Positions 23,193-33,896 are shown, numbered from the stretch's first letter. The stretch is 64,000 nt of DNA from Notamacropus eugenii (GCF_028372415.1 NC_092878.1:73351251-73415250); one strand, 5' to 3'. Program-made: numbers and translations. The notes: generated by a model from the sequence alone, not told the origin.

Positions 23193-24148
23193 ATGGCATC
23201 ATCTGTCAAGGATCACCTTATCTTGAATGTCTTAAAGGAGGACCAGGTTCCCCAGAACAAGATCACTGTTGTTGGGTTTGATGCAGTTGGCATGGCATGT
23301 GCCATTGGTATCTTAACAAAGGAATTCACTGATGAACTTGCCCTAGTTGATGTAATAGAAGACAAACTAAAGGGAGAGATGATCGATCTCCAACATGGCA
23401 GCTTTTTCCTGCAAACTCAGAGCTGGTTATTGTTACTGCTGGGGCACTTCGACAAGAGGGAGAAAGTCATCTTAATTTGGTCCAGTGTAATGTGAATATC
23501 TTTAAATTCATCATTTCCAATATTGTTAAATACAGCCCTAATTGCAAGCTGCTTATTGTTTCCAATCCAGTGGATATTTTGACATATGTGGCCTGGAAGC
23601 TAAGTGGCTTTCCTAAACACCATGTTATTGGAAGAGATTGCAATCTGGATTCTGCCTGTTTCTGTTACCTAATGGGGGAGAGACTTGGTGTCCATTCTTC
23701 AAGTTGTCATGGATGGGTCCTTGGGGAACATGGAGACTCCAGTGTTTCTCTGTGGAGCAGTATGAATCTTGCTGGTGTGTCTCTAAAGAACCTTCATCCT
23801 TCTTTGGGAACTGATGCTGATGCAGAAAATTGGAAAGATGTTCAGAAACCGGTGGTTGAAAATGCTTATGATGTAATCAAACTGAAGGGCTGCACTTCCT
23901 GGGCCATTGGCTTGTCTGTGCCAGATCTGGCAGAAAGCATTATGAATAATCTTAGGAGAGTGCATCCAATTTCCACCATGATTAAGGGCCTATATGGCAT
24001 TAAAAAGGATGTCTTTCTTAGTGTCCCATGTGTCTTGGGGCAGGATGGCATTTCAGATGTGGTGAAAGTCAACCTGAATCCGGAGGAGAGCCGTTTAAAG
24101 AAGAGCGCAGATACTCTTTGGGGAATCCAGAAGGAGCTGCAATTTTAA
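23193..24148 (+). pseudogene. LDHA: LDHA processed pseudogene
   Basis: A retrocopy of the lactate dehydrogenase A mRNA; the parent enzyme interconverts pyruvate and lactate with NAD(H) in the cytosol. The reading starts at 23193 ([18 protein letters not shown]) and ends with [16 protein letters not shown] and TAA at 24146-24148. It covers the whole of LDHA without any of the parent's introns. A deletion, inferred at 43 bp by comparison with LDHA, lies at 23414-23418 between two 'aactc' copies. It removes about 14 codons and shifts the frame. Catalytic decay: the nucleotide-binding VGVGAVG motif reads VGFDAVG, the active-site-loop Arg of GESR is His, and the substrate-binding Arg of DSAR is Cys. 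The catalytic His in GEHGDSS remains. QEGES..NLVQ and the C-terminus favour LDHA over LDHB or LDHC. I see no poly(A) tail. Confidence 0.95.
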
Positions 24149-24322
24149 AGCCTTTGAATGTGCTGCCATAAAGAGAACAGGACAGGGGTTGAGGGGTTAT
24201 GTATGATATGCTTCTCAGATAGACCAAATCCTTCCTCTGATTAGTGACTAAACACCAGAAGTATAAAACCTGTGAACCCACTCTAGTTTCTTCCTGAAGT
24301 TAGAAATGGGGAATGGAACCCT

Positions 24323-24549
24323 GTTGTAGTTTGCGTATGATGCTGAATATGACCTGTATAGTCTCAGTGGTTGGTGTCAAGAAGAGCCAGTGCCCCACAG
24401 GTATATAAGCTACCTGCTTTGTATGTAGGTGCTACAAGTTCTCTTAGGTCCAGAAGATAACACTCCTGGATGCAAAACACCATACAGTAGTAATTCTTTA
24501 TTGATGCATTGATTACCTTTATGCTCTCATCCATTAGGGCACTACAACA
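24323..24549. repeat. TG...CA element with 8-bp terminal inverts
   Basis: This 227-bp segment begins TGTTGTAG and ends CTACAACA, exact inverted copies, as in an LTR. It contains 'tatataag' at 24402, and AATAAA is found on the minus strand at 24502-24497. These signals are not in the order expected of one LTR, and I see no target-site duplication. It could be a solo LTR, a short inverted-repeat DNA element or coincidence. It lies 175 bp after the LDHA pseudogene stop. Confidence 0.35.
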
Positions 24550-24582
24550 TGGCCCCCATGTATCACCTTTCTAGAGGACCTG

Positions 24583-24594
24583 ATTTTGTCTGCT

Positions 24595-24634
<40 letters not shown>

Positions 24635-24638
24635 TATA

Positions 24639-24669
<31 letters not shown>

Positions 24670-24684
24670 GTAAGCAGACAAAAT
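24583..24684. repeat. TA-rich inverted repeat (hairpin)
   Basis: The arms attttgtctgcttaca (24583-24598) and tgtaagcagacaaaat (24669-24684) are exact reverse complements. Between them lies a (TA)n tract with CACA and GTGT interruptions that nearly mirror each other. The open frames across it are low-complexity and are not genes. Confidence 0.85.
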
Positions 24685-24701
24685 GTATGTTATGTATATA
24701 T

Positions 24702-24704
<3 letters not shown>

Positions 24705-24732
<28 letters not shown>
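24705..24732. repeat. (AT)n microsatellite
   Basis: About 14 AT units just after the hairpin. Confidence 0.95.
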
Positions 24733-24734
24733 CA

Positions 24735-25350
24735 ATAGCTGTAAATTTCCATATTATATAAAAAGATCTGTATATGTACAACAACGCCACCAATTCCTCA
24801 AGTGTCATACTAACCCTAAATACTGAATAAACAAAAAATAACTGATAAAAAAGCACAATAGAGATAATATTAATTTGTAGTTTTACTAAGTCAATGTATG
24901 ATCTACAAGCATTCATTTCTATTTGAGTTTAACACTAATGCTCTATACAATTATGTAACAAAAAAGAGATTTATTTATTTTTAGGGTATAGAATACAAAA
25001 TTCATGAATTTAGGTCTCCTAAAATTGTCCTCGTTACAACTTCTGAGTGATTTGGCCGTTCTTAATCTCGGATATTCTTTACTGGGTTTCTGTATTGCTA
25101 CTCCCTCCTGCTCTTCCCCTACGTGGCTGAGAAATAAAAGAATTCAGCCATTTTGTGGCTTTTATCTGGCATATTTTTTCCATGTTCACTTCTGTAACCA
25201 GTTAATTGTCCATTTGCGCTGGTATGTATAATGATAAACTGAAGTGGACCTCCCATACAATCATATGTATTAATCTATTGAATCTAATTAATCTATTCAA
25301 TATTTTTGTATCCATTTGTTTTTCCCATATTGATGATTGTCTTTCTTTTT
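24735..25350. other. No gene recognised
   Basis: AT-rich DNA. A short motif, 'ttctatttgagttt' at 24917-24930, recurs elsewhere in the window (see findings). Confidence 0.4.
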
Positions 25351-25364
25351 AAAGAGTTGTCTTG
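25351..25364 (+). repeat. Target-site duplication, left copy
   Basis: aaagagttgtcttg here and aaagaattatcttg at 27265-27278 match at 12 of 14 positions and bracket the L1 exactly. Confidence 0.65.
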
Positions 25365-27264
25365 AAGATGGTGGAGCAAAAGCAGGAACTCATCTGAACT
25401 TTCCCACAAACCCCTCCAAATACCTTTGAGTAATGACTATAACAAAATTATAGAGCAGCAAAACCCACAAAAAGATGAAGTGAGGCAAATTTCCAGGACA
25501 AGACAGCTTGGAAGGTCAGCAAGAAAAGTCTCTCACACCAGAGTGAGAGAGAATCAAAGTCTGGCACAGAGCAACCTCCAGCAAACACAGAGCAAGCCTC
25601 AAGGCAACAGAATCAGTAGGAGCATTGCTGGTTTCTAAACCTCTCAGCCTAATGATGCCAAAGACAATTTAAAACGCCAGCAGAAAAGGTCTCTTGCACA
25701 TGGTAAGAGTGGAGTACAGTCTAGCATGGGCCATTCCCATGCAGACTTGACACCAACAAACCAGGATCAGGCCTTGGGAGTCACTGAATCATCATCATCA
25801 GCAGATGCTTCAGAGGCAATCAGACCACAGAGTACAGTATTGGGTGGCAGTCCCAGGGTGAAGAGAAGTAATAGCACACCAAAACTTGTGGCCACAGTGG
25901 AGCAGGGACCCTCCTCATAGTTCCAGGGCAGAATAGAGTGTTTGTGGCCACTCTCAGAGCAGAGCACAGGACAGGAGAGTACTATACCCTTCTTCTTAGT
26001 TCATACCACCTTGGACAAACTGAAAACTTACAGGTCCCTAGAAGTATCTCTGAAAACAGCTACAAAAAGTCCCTAAAGCTTGGGACTATGCGCCCTCCAC
26101 CCTGAAAGTAGGATGCTACTTTAACAGAGTTAAAAGTCAAATGAGCAAAAGGAAAATGAGCAAATAGAAAAACAAATTCTGACCATAGAAAGTTAATATG
26201 GTGAAAAGGAAAACACACTGAGAAGAAAACAAGGTCAAAGCTCTGATATCCAAAACTTCCAAAAATGTGATTTGGTCTCAGGTCATGGGAAAGGATTTCA
26301 AAATTAAGTAAGAGAGAGAAAGGAAAAATTGGAAAGATAAATGGAAGTGATTGACAGAAAATCATGGGAAAAAATGAGTCAACAACTTGGTGAAGGAGAC
26401 ATAAAAAATAAAGAAGAAAGTACCAGAAGTAGTAATTCATACCTATTAGACTGACTATTAAGACAGAAAAGGAAAATAATAAATATTGGAGAGAATGTGG
26501 GAAAATGAAACACTAATGCACTGTTGGTGGAATTGTGAACTGATTCAATCATTCTGTAAAGCAATTTCGAACAATGACCAAAGGGCCATAAAACCATGCA
26601 TAACTTTGGAACTAGCAATTATACTGCTAGTTCTGTTTCCCAAAAGAGATAAAAAAAGATAAAAGGACATATATGTACAAAAATACTTACAGCAGTCTTT
26701 TCCTAGTGGCAAAGAATAGGAAATTGAAGGGATGCTCTTCAATTGGGGCATGGCTGAACAAATTGTGCTATGTGATTATGATGGAATACTATTGCATACG
26801 AAATGATAAACAGGATGCCCTCAGAAAAAAAGTGGAAAGACTTACATAAGGTGATGCAAAATGAAATGTACTGTGTATAACGTAACAGTAACATTGTAAG
26901 ATGATCGGTTGTGAATGACTTAGCTATTTTCAGCAATACAATCATCCAAGACAACTCTGAAGGATGTGTAATGAAAACTGCTACCTACCCCAGACAAAGA
27001 AGTGATGGCGTCTGAATACAGACTGAAGCAAACTTTTTATCACTTTCTTTTTTTTGTGTGTGTGAGTGTATATTTTTGGTCTATTTTTACTTTCACAACA
27101 TGACTTACATGGAAATATTTTGCATGATGACACTATATCAAGTTGCTTGCTCTCTCAATGGGGGAGAGGGAAGAAAGGAGAAAATTTGGACTCAGTTTTA
27201 AAAATGAATGTTAAAATTGTTTTTATATGTAACTGGGGAAAATAAAATAGTAAATAAATTTAAA
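25365..27264 (+). mobile_element. L1 with large internal deletion
   Basis: The 5' end reads 'aagatggtggagcaaaagca' and is followed by a 5'UTR (to about 26120) and the N-terminal ORF1 DNA (to about 26410). At about 26410-26430 the sequence jumps to the ORF2 C-terminus: 'gaaaataataaatattggag' and 'cactgttggtggaattgtga' correspond to the N-K-C-W-R-G and L-I-H-C-W-W region of the L1 at 22.1 kb. The 3'UTR and A-rich tail end at 27264. The ORF1 RRM, the endonuclease and the RT are missing. The flanking duplication shows it is a single insertion of about 1.9 kb. Confidence 0.8.
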
Positions 27265-27278
27265 AAAGAATTATCTTG
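27265..27278 (+). repeat. Target-site duplication, right copy
   Basis: Partner of 25351-25364, with two mismatches. Confidence 0.65.
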
Positions 27279-27354
27279 TGCTATTTTATTCTGTTTATGC
27301 ATTTCCATTTGCAAGGTCACACATTTCATACCAGTTTCCTTTCCAATGAAATTG

Positions 27355-27575
27355 GTACACACACACACATACATATGTACATACATACATACATACACAC
27401 ATACATGCATTTGTGTGTATATGTATATGTATATCTCTAGCTCTTTCTCTCTTTATCTGTGTATATATACGTATATGCATATATATATATATATATATGT
27501 AGAGAAAAAGAGAGAGAAAGAGAGAGAGGGAGACAGAGACAGAGACAGGGAGACAGAGACAGAGACAGAGAGAGA
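27355..27575. repeat. CA/TACA, TA and GAGACA tracts
   Basis: Compound microsatellite: ACAC/ATAC (27355-27420), TATG/TA (27460-27500) and a purine-only AGAG/GACAGA tract (27501-27575). Open frames on either strand are low-complexity. Confidence 0.9.
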
Positions 27576-27579
27576 ATAG

Positions 27580-28535
27580 TGATTCTGAGATTTGTGGTAA
27601 ATATGTGCAAAGAAAAGTAACATGGAGAAAATTGTTTCATTTTTCTACCTAAGCTAAATTTAAGAGTCATGAGAGCAAATAAATTGTCACATGGTTTTCA
27701 GCTTTATGTTCAATGATGATTACAACAAAAGTTTTATTTGTGATTTAAACAGAAAAGAAAATAGAGTCCAAAGTTATTAATTGAAAGCATAGTGGATATA
27801 TTTCCTCTTGCAAGTGTACACATAGCATAGAAAACAACCCAAATTTTATTAGTAAGTTCCCAGAATCTGCTATTGAAGTATCACATAAGAATCAATTTTA
27901 AATGTAAAGTAATAAAGAATTGAGGAGCTTGAGGGAAGGGGTAGCTTTACTAAATTTAAGCTGTTTTTTTTTTAAATAAAGAAAGCACACCATCTTTGTA
28001 AAATTAATTTTCATGAAAACTGCTCTTTATTGTTAATTGACCACATGCCTTTCTACTGCCTGTTTTCCACTTAAAGTCATAATCTGACATCACAATTATT
28101 TCCCAGGGAGATGATTATGGTCACACACCAAGGACTATGATTTCAGGGGAGTTATAAACAAAATATTATCTTTTACTGTTATTTACCAGGCTCATTTACC
28201 ATGAGAAGATAAGGAACGAAAAGCCTCAATAATCAAGGAAGATGCATCAGCAAAATCGTGATGACGTACGCTGGTCTGGACTTTTTTTTTATCAGTGAAG
28301 TACCATTGACTCTTTACTAGTTTTCTGTTGATTGCATTGGGTTAATTGCTTCTTTAAATAGCTGGCATTTTGTCAGCTAGATTTAAAACATTTTATCAGG
28401 ACTGCTTTACATTGAACTTCTTGATATGCATTGTAATTTAGTTTTACTAAGACTGTGTTTGTATTACCACTTAATACATTGTGACTGCTAAACACATTTA
28501 ACTTATAAATAAATTTATTTTAAAGTAAGGAGAAG
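27580..28535. other. No feature recognised
   Basis: Apparently unique AT-rich sequence with no gene-like frame. Confidence 0.4.
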
Positions 28536-28539
28536 GTGA

Positions 28540-28625
28540 ATGTGCACTACACTTGGCCAGATTTGAACTCAAGAAAATGAGTCGTCCTGACTCTAGGCTT
28601 GACACTGTATCCACTGCACTACACT
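28540..28625 (-). mobile_element. tRNA-SINE head fragment
   Basis: The reverse complement gives 'gtagtgcagtggatacagtg', then 'agagtcaggacgact' and a B-box-like 'gagttcaaatctgg', matching the head of the SINEs at 5546 and 62082. Only the 5' portion remains. Confidence 0.7.
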
Positions 28626-28837
28626 ATACAACACTATATCACATGCACTATACTACAGCCGTATACAAGGGTGGTAAATATGTCCAATGATAGTATAATT
28701 AATCTTTGAATATCCTTGACAATGAATACATTAGTTATATCATGTAGGAGGACAAAATGAACTGGAAAGTAGGACGCTTGAATTGCAGTACTGGCTTAAG
28801 TAGCAAGTAATTGTAAAATCTTGTAGTAATCTCTTTA

Positions 28838-28935
28838 CATTTAGTAGAATTTAAGCTCCTTCAGGATGTGAACTCTTTCTGATGTCTTTGTAATCCACAC
28901 TGTGTGTACAGTATATACTTTTATCCATTAGATAA
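28838..28935 (+). mobile_element. L2-type 3' end fragment
   Basis: 'tttaagctccttcaggatgt' followed by 'gaactctttctgatgtcttt' and a 'gtgtacagtatatactttta' segment follow the LINE-2 3' end ('ctccttgagggcagg...'). Confidence 0.55.
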
Positions 28936-29110
28936 CAGATTTAGAGATAGAAGGAATCTTAGAACTTCATGTAATAAAACTTCATCTTCACAAGGAGGCA
29001 GCTATCAGATACAACAAACTAGCCCCTAAAAGTTATGTTATTTCTGAGGTCACACAGTTAGTGGCATATTCAGGATTTGTATCTTGGCTTTATTTCTCCA
29101 TATTTAAGGC
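28936..29110 (+). repeat. Old dispersed repeat fragment
   Basis: Contains 'gagatagaaggaatcttaga' and later 'tctgaggtcacacagttagt', arranged like the 12190 copy. Diverged. Confidence 0.4.
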
Positions 29111-29489
29111 CCATTTCAGTGCTTCCTGATGAACTGAATTGAACATCCCATCCTCAGGTTTCTAACATATCAAATAAGATCTTAAACTACATGATCTTCA
29201 GCTGTTCCTTCATTCCTGACATTCAGCATGATTTAATGTTTTATGCATAAGAAAACTGAACAAGGAAGCATTTGTCTCCAGCCCTAGCCCCAGCTCCAAC
29301 TCCAGTCCCAACCCCAGTCTCAGCCTCAGTCCCAGCTCCAGTGTGGTGGTTGCCACTACTGAAGTAAAGGCTCCTTCTGGAGCCCATTATTAAACAAAGA
29401 GTTGAAAAGTTAAGTAATTGGCTGGACAGCTTCCTGTGGAGTACATAACTTAATAAAAAGCTCAAAAGTTAAGTAATTGACTGGGAAAA

Positions 29490-30580
29490 TGAGGAAACAG
29501 GTAAGAAAGAAACAGACTACAGATTCTTACATTCTTGGTGGAGTATTTTCTTACAGCATTGATGATGAGGAAGATCAAAACATATAACCAGAACAAGACA
29601 AGAAAACTAGAGATACTGAATCCAACATCTCCAATAAATATATGAATTGGTATCATGCCATGGAAGAGCTCCAAAAAATTTTGAAAATCAGGAGAAGTAG
29701 AATAAAAATTGGGAAGAGAAATGGGAGTGATGCAAGAAAATCATGAAAAAGAAGTCACCAGCTTGCTAAAGGAACCCCCCCCCCCAAAAAAAAACAAAAA
29801 ACTATTATGAAGAAAATAATAGATTTAAAATTAGACTAACGCAAATGGCAAAAAAAATCCAAAAAGGCAATGAGGAGAATAATGTGTTAAAAATCAAAAT
29901 GGGCAAAATGGAAAAGGAGGTCCACAAGCTCATTGAAGAAAACAATTCCTTCAAAATGGAGCAAATGAAAGCTATGAAAAATTAAGAAATTATAAAACAA
30001 AACAAAAAATGGAAAAAAATAGAAGGAGATGTGAAGTATGTCACTGGAAAAGAACTGACCTGGAAAATGGATGCAAGGGAGATAATTTAAAAATTATTTG
30101 AATACTTGAAAGCCATGATTAAAAAAAAAAAAAAGATCATAGACATCATCTTTCAACAAACCATCAAGGAAAACTCCCCTGATATTGCAGAAGCAGTGGG
30201 CAAAACAGAAGTGGAAAGAATCTACCAATCACCTCCTGAAAGAGATGTCCAAAAGAAAACCTCTAGGAATATAGTAGCCAATTTCTAGAGTTCCCAGGTC
30301 AAGGAGAAAATATTACAATCAGTCAGAAAGAAACAATTCATGTATTGTACAATCAGGATAACACAAGATTTAGCAGCTTCTACCCTAAGGAATCAGAGGA
30401 CTTGGAATATGGTATTCCAGAGGTCAAAGGAGTTAGCATTGATACAAAGAATCACCTAACCAGAAAAACTGAGAATAATCCTTCAGGGGTAAAATGAATC
30501 TTCAACGAAATAGAGGACTTCCAAGCATTCTTGTTGAAAACACAAGAACTGAATGGAAAATTTGACTTTTAAATACAAGA
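29490..30580 (+). pseudogene. HAL1 ORF1 remnant
   Basis: A degenerate ORF1. The coiled-coil part reads M-A-K-K-I-Q-K-G-N-E-E-N, then K-M-G-K-M-E-K-E-V-H-K-L-I-E-E-N (about 29845-29950). The longest open piece (30106-30288) reads IDIIFQQTIKENSPDIAEAV and ERIYQSPPERD, the RRM-to-C-terminal junction, followed by RNIVANF. Then come a stop and C-terminal-domain DNA ('cacaagatttagcagcttct'). Homopolymer runs (C9 at 29776, A14 at 30120) mark indel-prone sites. Confidence 0.75.
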
Positions 30581-30707
30581 ATCAAGAAAAGAATGAGAAA
30601 GAGAAACTATAAGGTATTTATTACAGTTGAACTGTTTACCTTCCTACATGGAAAGACGATATTTGTAACTCGTGAGACCTTTCTCAGTATTATCATGGTT
30701 GGAGGAA

Positions 30708-30708
<1 letters not shown>

Positions 30709-30742
<34 letters not shown>

Positions 30743-30790
30743 TATATATATATATATAGATAGATATAGATATATATACACACACACACG
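30709..30790. repeat. (TATG)n/(TA)n/(CA)n tract
   Basis: TATG units followed by TA, TAGA and CA units in the HAL1 non-coding part. This is the usual site of a microsatellite in this family by recall of the consensus. Confidence 0.95.
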
Positions 30791-31754
30791 TGTGTAGGTA
30801 TGCATGTACATGGATATTTATGTAAGTTTATATATGTATATGAGTATATATGCATATGGATGTGTATATATACATGTATTCATATGCATATGCACATACA
30901 CACAAAATATATACAGAGGGTGGCACAAAGTGAGCTGAATATTAAGTGATGATATATAAAAAGGAAAATTGAGGGTTGAGAGAAATGTACTAGAAGAAAG
31001 AGAAAGGGTGACACAGAATGTAATAAATCATCTCACATAAAAGAAGGAAGAGCTTTCATAATGGAGGGGAAGAAGGGGAAGGTGAAATGGAATAAATGAG
31101 TCTTCCTTTCATTGGATTTGGCTTCAGGAATGAATAACATACACATACAGTTGGGTATGGAAGTTTATCTTACACTACAAGAAAGCAGGTGGGAAAGGGA
31201 TAATAGAAAGAATGGCAGATTGGGGGAAGGAGTAATAAGAGGCAAACACTTTGGTAGAGGGACAGGTCAAAGAAGAGAATAGAATAAATAAAGAACAGGA
31301 CAGCATAGAGGGAAATATAGTTATTCTTTGACAACATGACTGTTAAGGAAGTGTTTTGCATAACTACGCATGTATAATACATCGAATTGCTTGCCTTCTC
31401 AATGAGGGTGAGTGGGGAAGAGGGAAGCGAGAAAATGAGGAACCCAAGCACCAAAAATGAATGTTAAAAATTATTTTTATATTCAACTTGGAAATAGGTA
31501 TATAGGCAATGGAATATAGAAATCTCTCTTTCCCTACAGGAAAATGAAAGGAAAGGGAATAATGGGGTTGTGGTGAGAAAAGAGAGGTAGGTTGGAGGAA
31601 TGAGTAATCAAAATACATGCTGTCCTGGGGGGTGGGAAGGGGAGAGATGGGGAAAAAATTTGAAATTCAAAATTATATGGAACTGAATGTTGACAATTGA
31701 AAGTAAATCAATTTTAAATAAAGCAAAGAAAAGGGAATCTGTAATAAAAGTTTA

Positions 31755-32800
31755 AAAACTGATATTGAATTGCTTAGCTTCTTTGTACTGCATTCACTCA
31801 TCATATCAACTTAAACTTTAGGTTTTGATTTTGATTACAACTATTGAGAAGTTTATATACATTTTTTTGTTTTTTTTTCCATTCCCCCTGCTTCTTTTGT
31901 GTTGTTCTTAATCATATAATATGTTTAGATTTTCTAATGTGTATATCAAGCTAAACATTACTATAATCTTCCATGATCTTTCTATATGTCTGCAATAGAT
32001 TTTTAAAGCTTCTGCTATGCTAGCATTGGATGACTGTCCTTAGGAGAATTCCTAGATAATTTCAATTTCCCCCTTGAACTTTGCCATTTCAACAGTTACC
32101 ACATGTATCATTAATTTCAGACCTTGAAATGCTTTTGTATTCTGTGTCAAATATACTGATAGAGTTTCTTCATTCTTGAGGGTTATAGCAGACATCACAT
32201 TTTTTGAATTGTCACGTTTTAATTTAGTTGGTCTGTTTATTGAATGCATTTTTATCAAATTCAAAGAAAAGTTTTCAAAATTTCAGTGTAGGTGGGTCTA
32301 TTTCTTTTTCAAAATCATTCATAACACTAATATTATTGTTGCAATTAATTTTATTAGATAGCATTTCTGAGATTTGCATTAATTTTTTCTTTTCAATGCC
32401 TTCAGATCTTTTAGCTTTTCTCTCTTCAAAATTTAATATATAAATTTCAACTTTTATGTAATCTAAATTAATTTTAAACTAAAGTAATTTAAATTAAGAA
32501 AATTGGTAATGAACTTTTTCTTATATTTGTTCTGGATTTATACTAAATATATCATATAACTTGGAGCATTTTATTATTCACAAGACAGAGGATGAAGGCC
32601 TTGCCTATAACTGAGAAGTTGTTTCAAATTTTATCATATAGTCTTTATATAACATAAAAGTTTTTATATTTCACATATACTTGTAGTTTGACTACTTTAA
32701 TTACCTATATTATTTACACTCAAACATTTCCAGGAAGTGAGCTATTGGGATTTTTTTTTTCCTTCTGCAAACTGTCCTGAATATGAAATAGCATTAATTA
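31755..32800. other. Unassigned; weak coding-like minus strand
   Basis: No named feature. On the minus strand, 32440-32040 reads as lysine-, asparagine- and glutamate-rich peptide with few stops (for example MQISEMLSNKINC and LSVYLTQNTKAFQGLKLM). It is interrupted by a stop near 32290 and a frame change. This could be an old processed pseudogene or simply AT-rich chance. I do not recognise the protein. Confidence 0.3.
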
Positions 32801-33144
32801 ATATACTGTCCTGTATTCCAAAATATTTTTTCATGCTTTTCTTGCATCTCTCTCATTTCTCTTCCCAGTTTTTCCTCCACCTTTCTAACTTGATTTTCAA
32901 ATTCCTTTTTGAGCTGTTCCATGGCCTGAGCCCATTGAATATCTATTTTCGATGTTTGGAATACAGAAGCCTTGACTTTTGCGTCTTTCCCTGATGGTAA
33001 GCATTGTTCTTCTTCATCTGAAAGGATGGGAGGACATATCTGTTCACCAAGAAAGTAACCCTCTATGGTCTTCTTTGTTTTCCCCTTTTTCTGGGCATTT
33101 TCCCAGACAGTTACTTGACTTCTGAATTTCCTCTCCACATCCAC
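32794..33144 (-). pseudogene. HAL1/L1 ORF1 N-terminal part
   Basis: Open from 33144 to 32794 and the best-preserved ORF1 N-terminus in the window. It reads VTVWENAQKKGKTKKTIEGY, then FLGEQICPPILSDEEEQ, then the start of the coiled coil (AQAMEQLKKEFENQVRKVEE, LGREMREMQEKHEK). The same landmarks are visible, broken, at 41210-41500 and 320-455. It is truncated after about 100 residues by the end of the element, so it lacks the rest of the coiled coil, the RRM and the C-terminal domain. Confidence 0.8.
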
Positions 33145-33765
33145 CTCACCTCTAGATCCACCCAGCCAGCACTTGAGGTCTGAGATTCAAATGCTGCTTC
33201 CCAGCCTCAGGGCTTTGGGTGGCGTCGGGGCTGCTATTCAGTATGACATTAAGTTCAGCTGCTCAGGTGGGGTCAGTGCTGCCACATGGGTCTCTGTTCC
33301 CTCAGGGGTTTACAATGAGACCTTCAACAATGGATCTGAGGTCCTGCCTGTTTTGGGAGCCTTTGTCTGCTGCTGCCTCTGCTGCTGCCTCCCAAGGGGG
33401 CCTGAGTTGTAGGGATGCCCCATGCTCCTCTCAGCCAGCCAAAAAAGACCCTCTCACTGACCTTTGGCACCTGTGGGTGGAGGGACCTTCACTGCAGCTG
33501 GAGATTCTGTCCCTGAAGCCTGCTGGGATCTGCTCCTCTTGGTGCCGTGCAGCCAAGGCAGGTCTGTGCTCTGTTCCAGTCTGGTGCGTGACGGACCTTT
33601 TGTGTAAGTTTTTCAGGTCTCTCTGGAACAGAAATTTCCTCCAGTCTGTTGTTCTGTGGCTTCTGTTGCTCCAGAATTTGTGGGGAGTTCTTCTTTACAG
33701 ATATTTTATGGCTGTGAATTAGGAACTGGCATCTTTCTACTCAGCCATCTTGGCTGCTCCCAAAA
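32808..33765 (-). mobile_element. HAL1/L1 5' half
   Basis: A minus-strand element with its 5' end at about 33765 ('ggagcagccaagatggctga' on the minus strand). The GC-richer 5'UTR runs to about 33150 and the ORF1 N-terminus to 32808, where it stops. The rest of ORF1 and the 3' part are missing. Plus-strand open frames across 33173-33722 are shadows of the 5'UTR. Confidence 0.8.
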
Positions 33766-33896
33766 TATTTTTGCATGACAGCTATGAACAAGCTAAGCAT
33801 ATAGCCTTTTGGTTTTACAAATCTATTTTAAAATTAATTGTTGTTTCACAATAGAGTTTTGAGGTTTAAAAATTCCATTCCTCATTCATTCTTGCT

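Larger units (their letters stand above)
29256..31750 (+). mobile_element. HAL1 (ORF1-only L1 relative)
   Basis: A plus-strand element with partial 5'UTR (29256-29490), ORF1 DNA (about 29490-30570), then non-coding DNA with a TATG microsatellite and purine-rich stretches. It ends with a 'ggaactgaatgttgaca' type HAL1 terminus near 31690 and an A-rich tail. No ORF2 motif appears after ORF1. The 5' end is truncated or rearranged, with a short segment duplicated at 29405 and 29464. 'aaaactga' occurs at both edges (29252 and 31755), a weak candidate target-site duplication. Confidence 0.75.

Noticed and set aside
23495..24148. Functional LDH-like gene beginning at the internal Met at 23477
   Set aside because: That frame lacks the NAD-binding N-terminus, has lost the active-site-loop and substrate-binding arginines, and joins an upstream frame by an obvious deletion. 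It is the second half of a processed pseudogene.
24563..24916. 117-codon minus-strand frame rich in Y and I
   Set aside because: It is a translation of the TA microsatellite and hairpin.
27500..27575. Possible CRISPR-like regular repeats (GACAGA units)
   Set aside because: A simple purine microsatellite with no spacers, in vertebrate DNA.
33219..33722. 167-codon open frame on the plus strand
   Set aside because: It is antisense to the 5'UTR of a minus-strand HAL1/L1. GC-rich Alu-like lengths of open frame are expected there, and it has no known motif.
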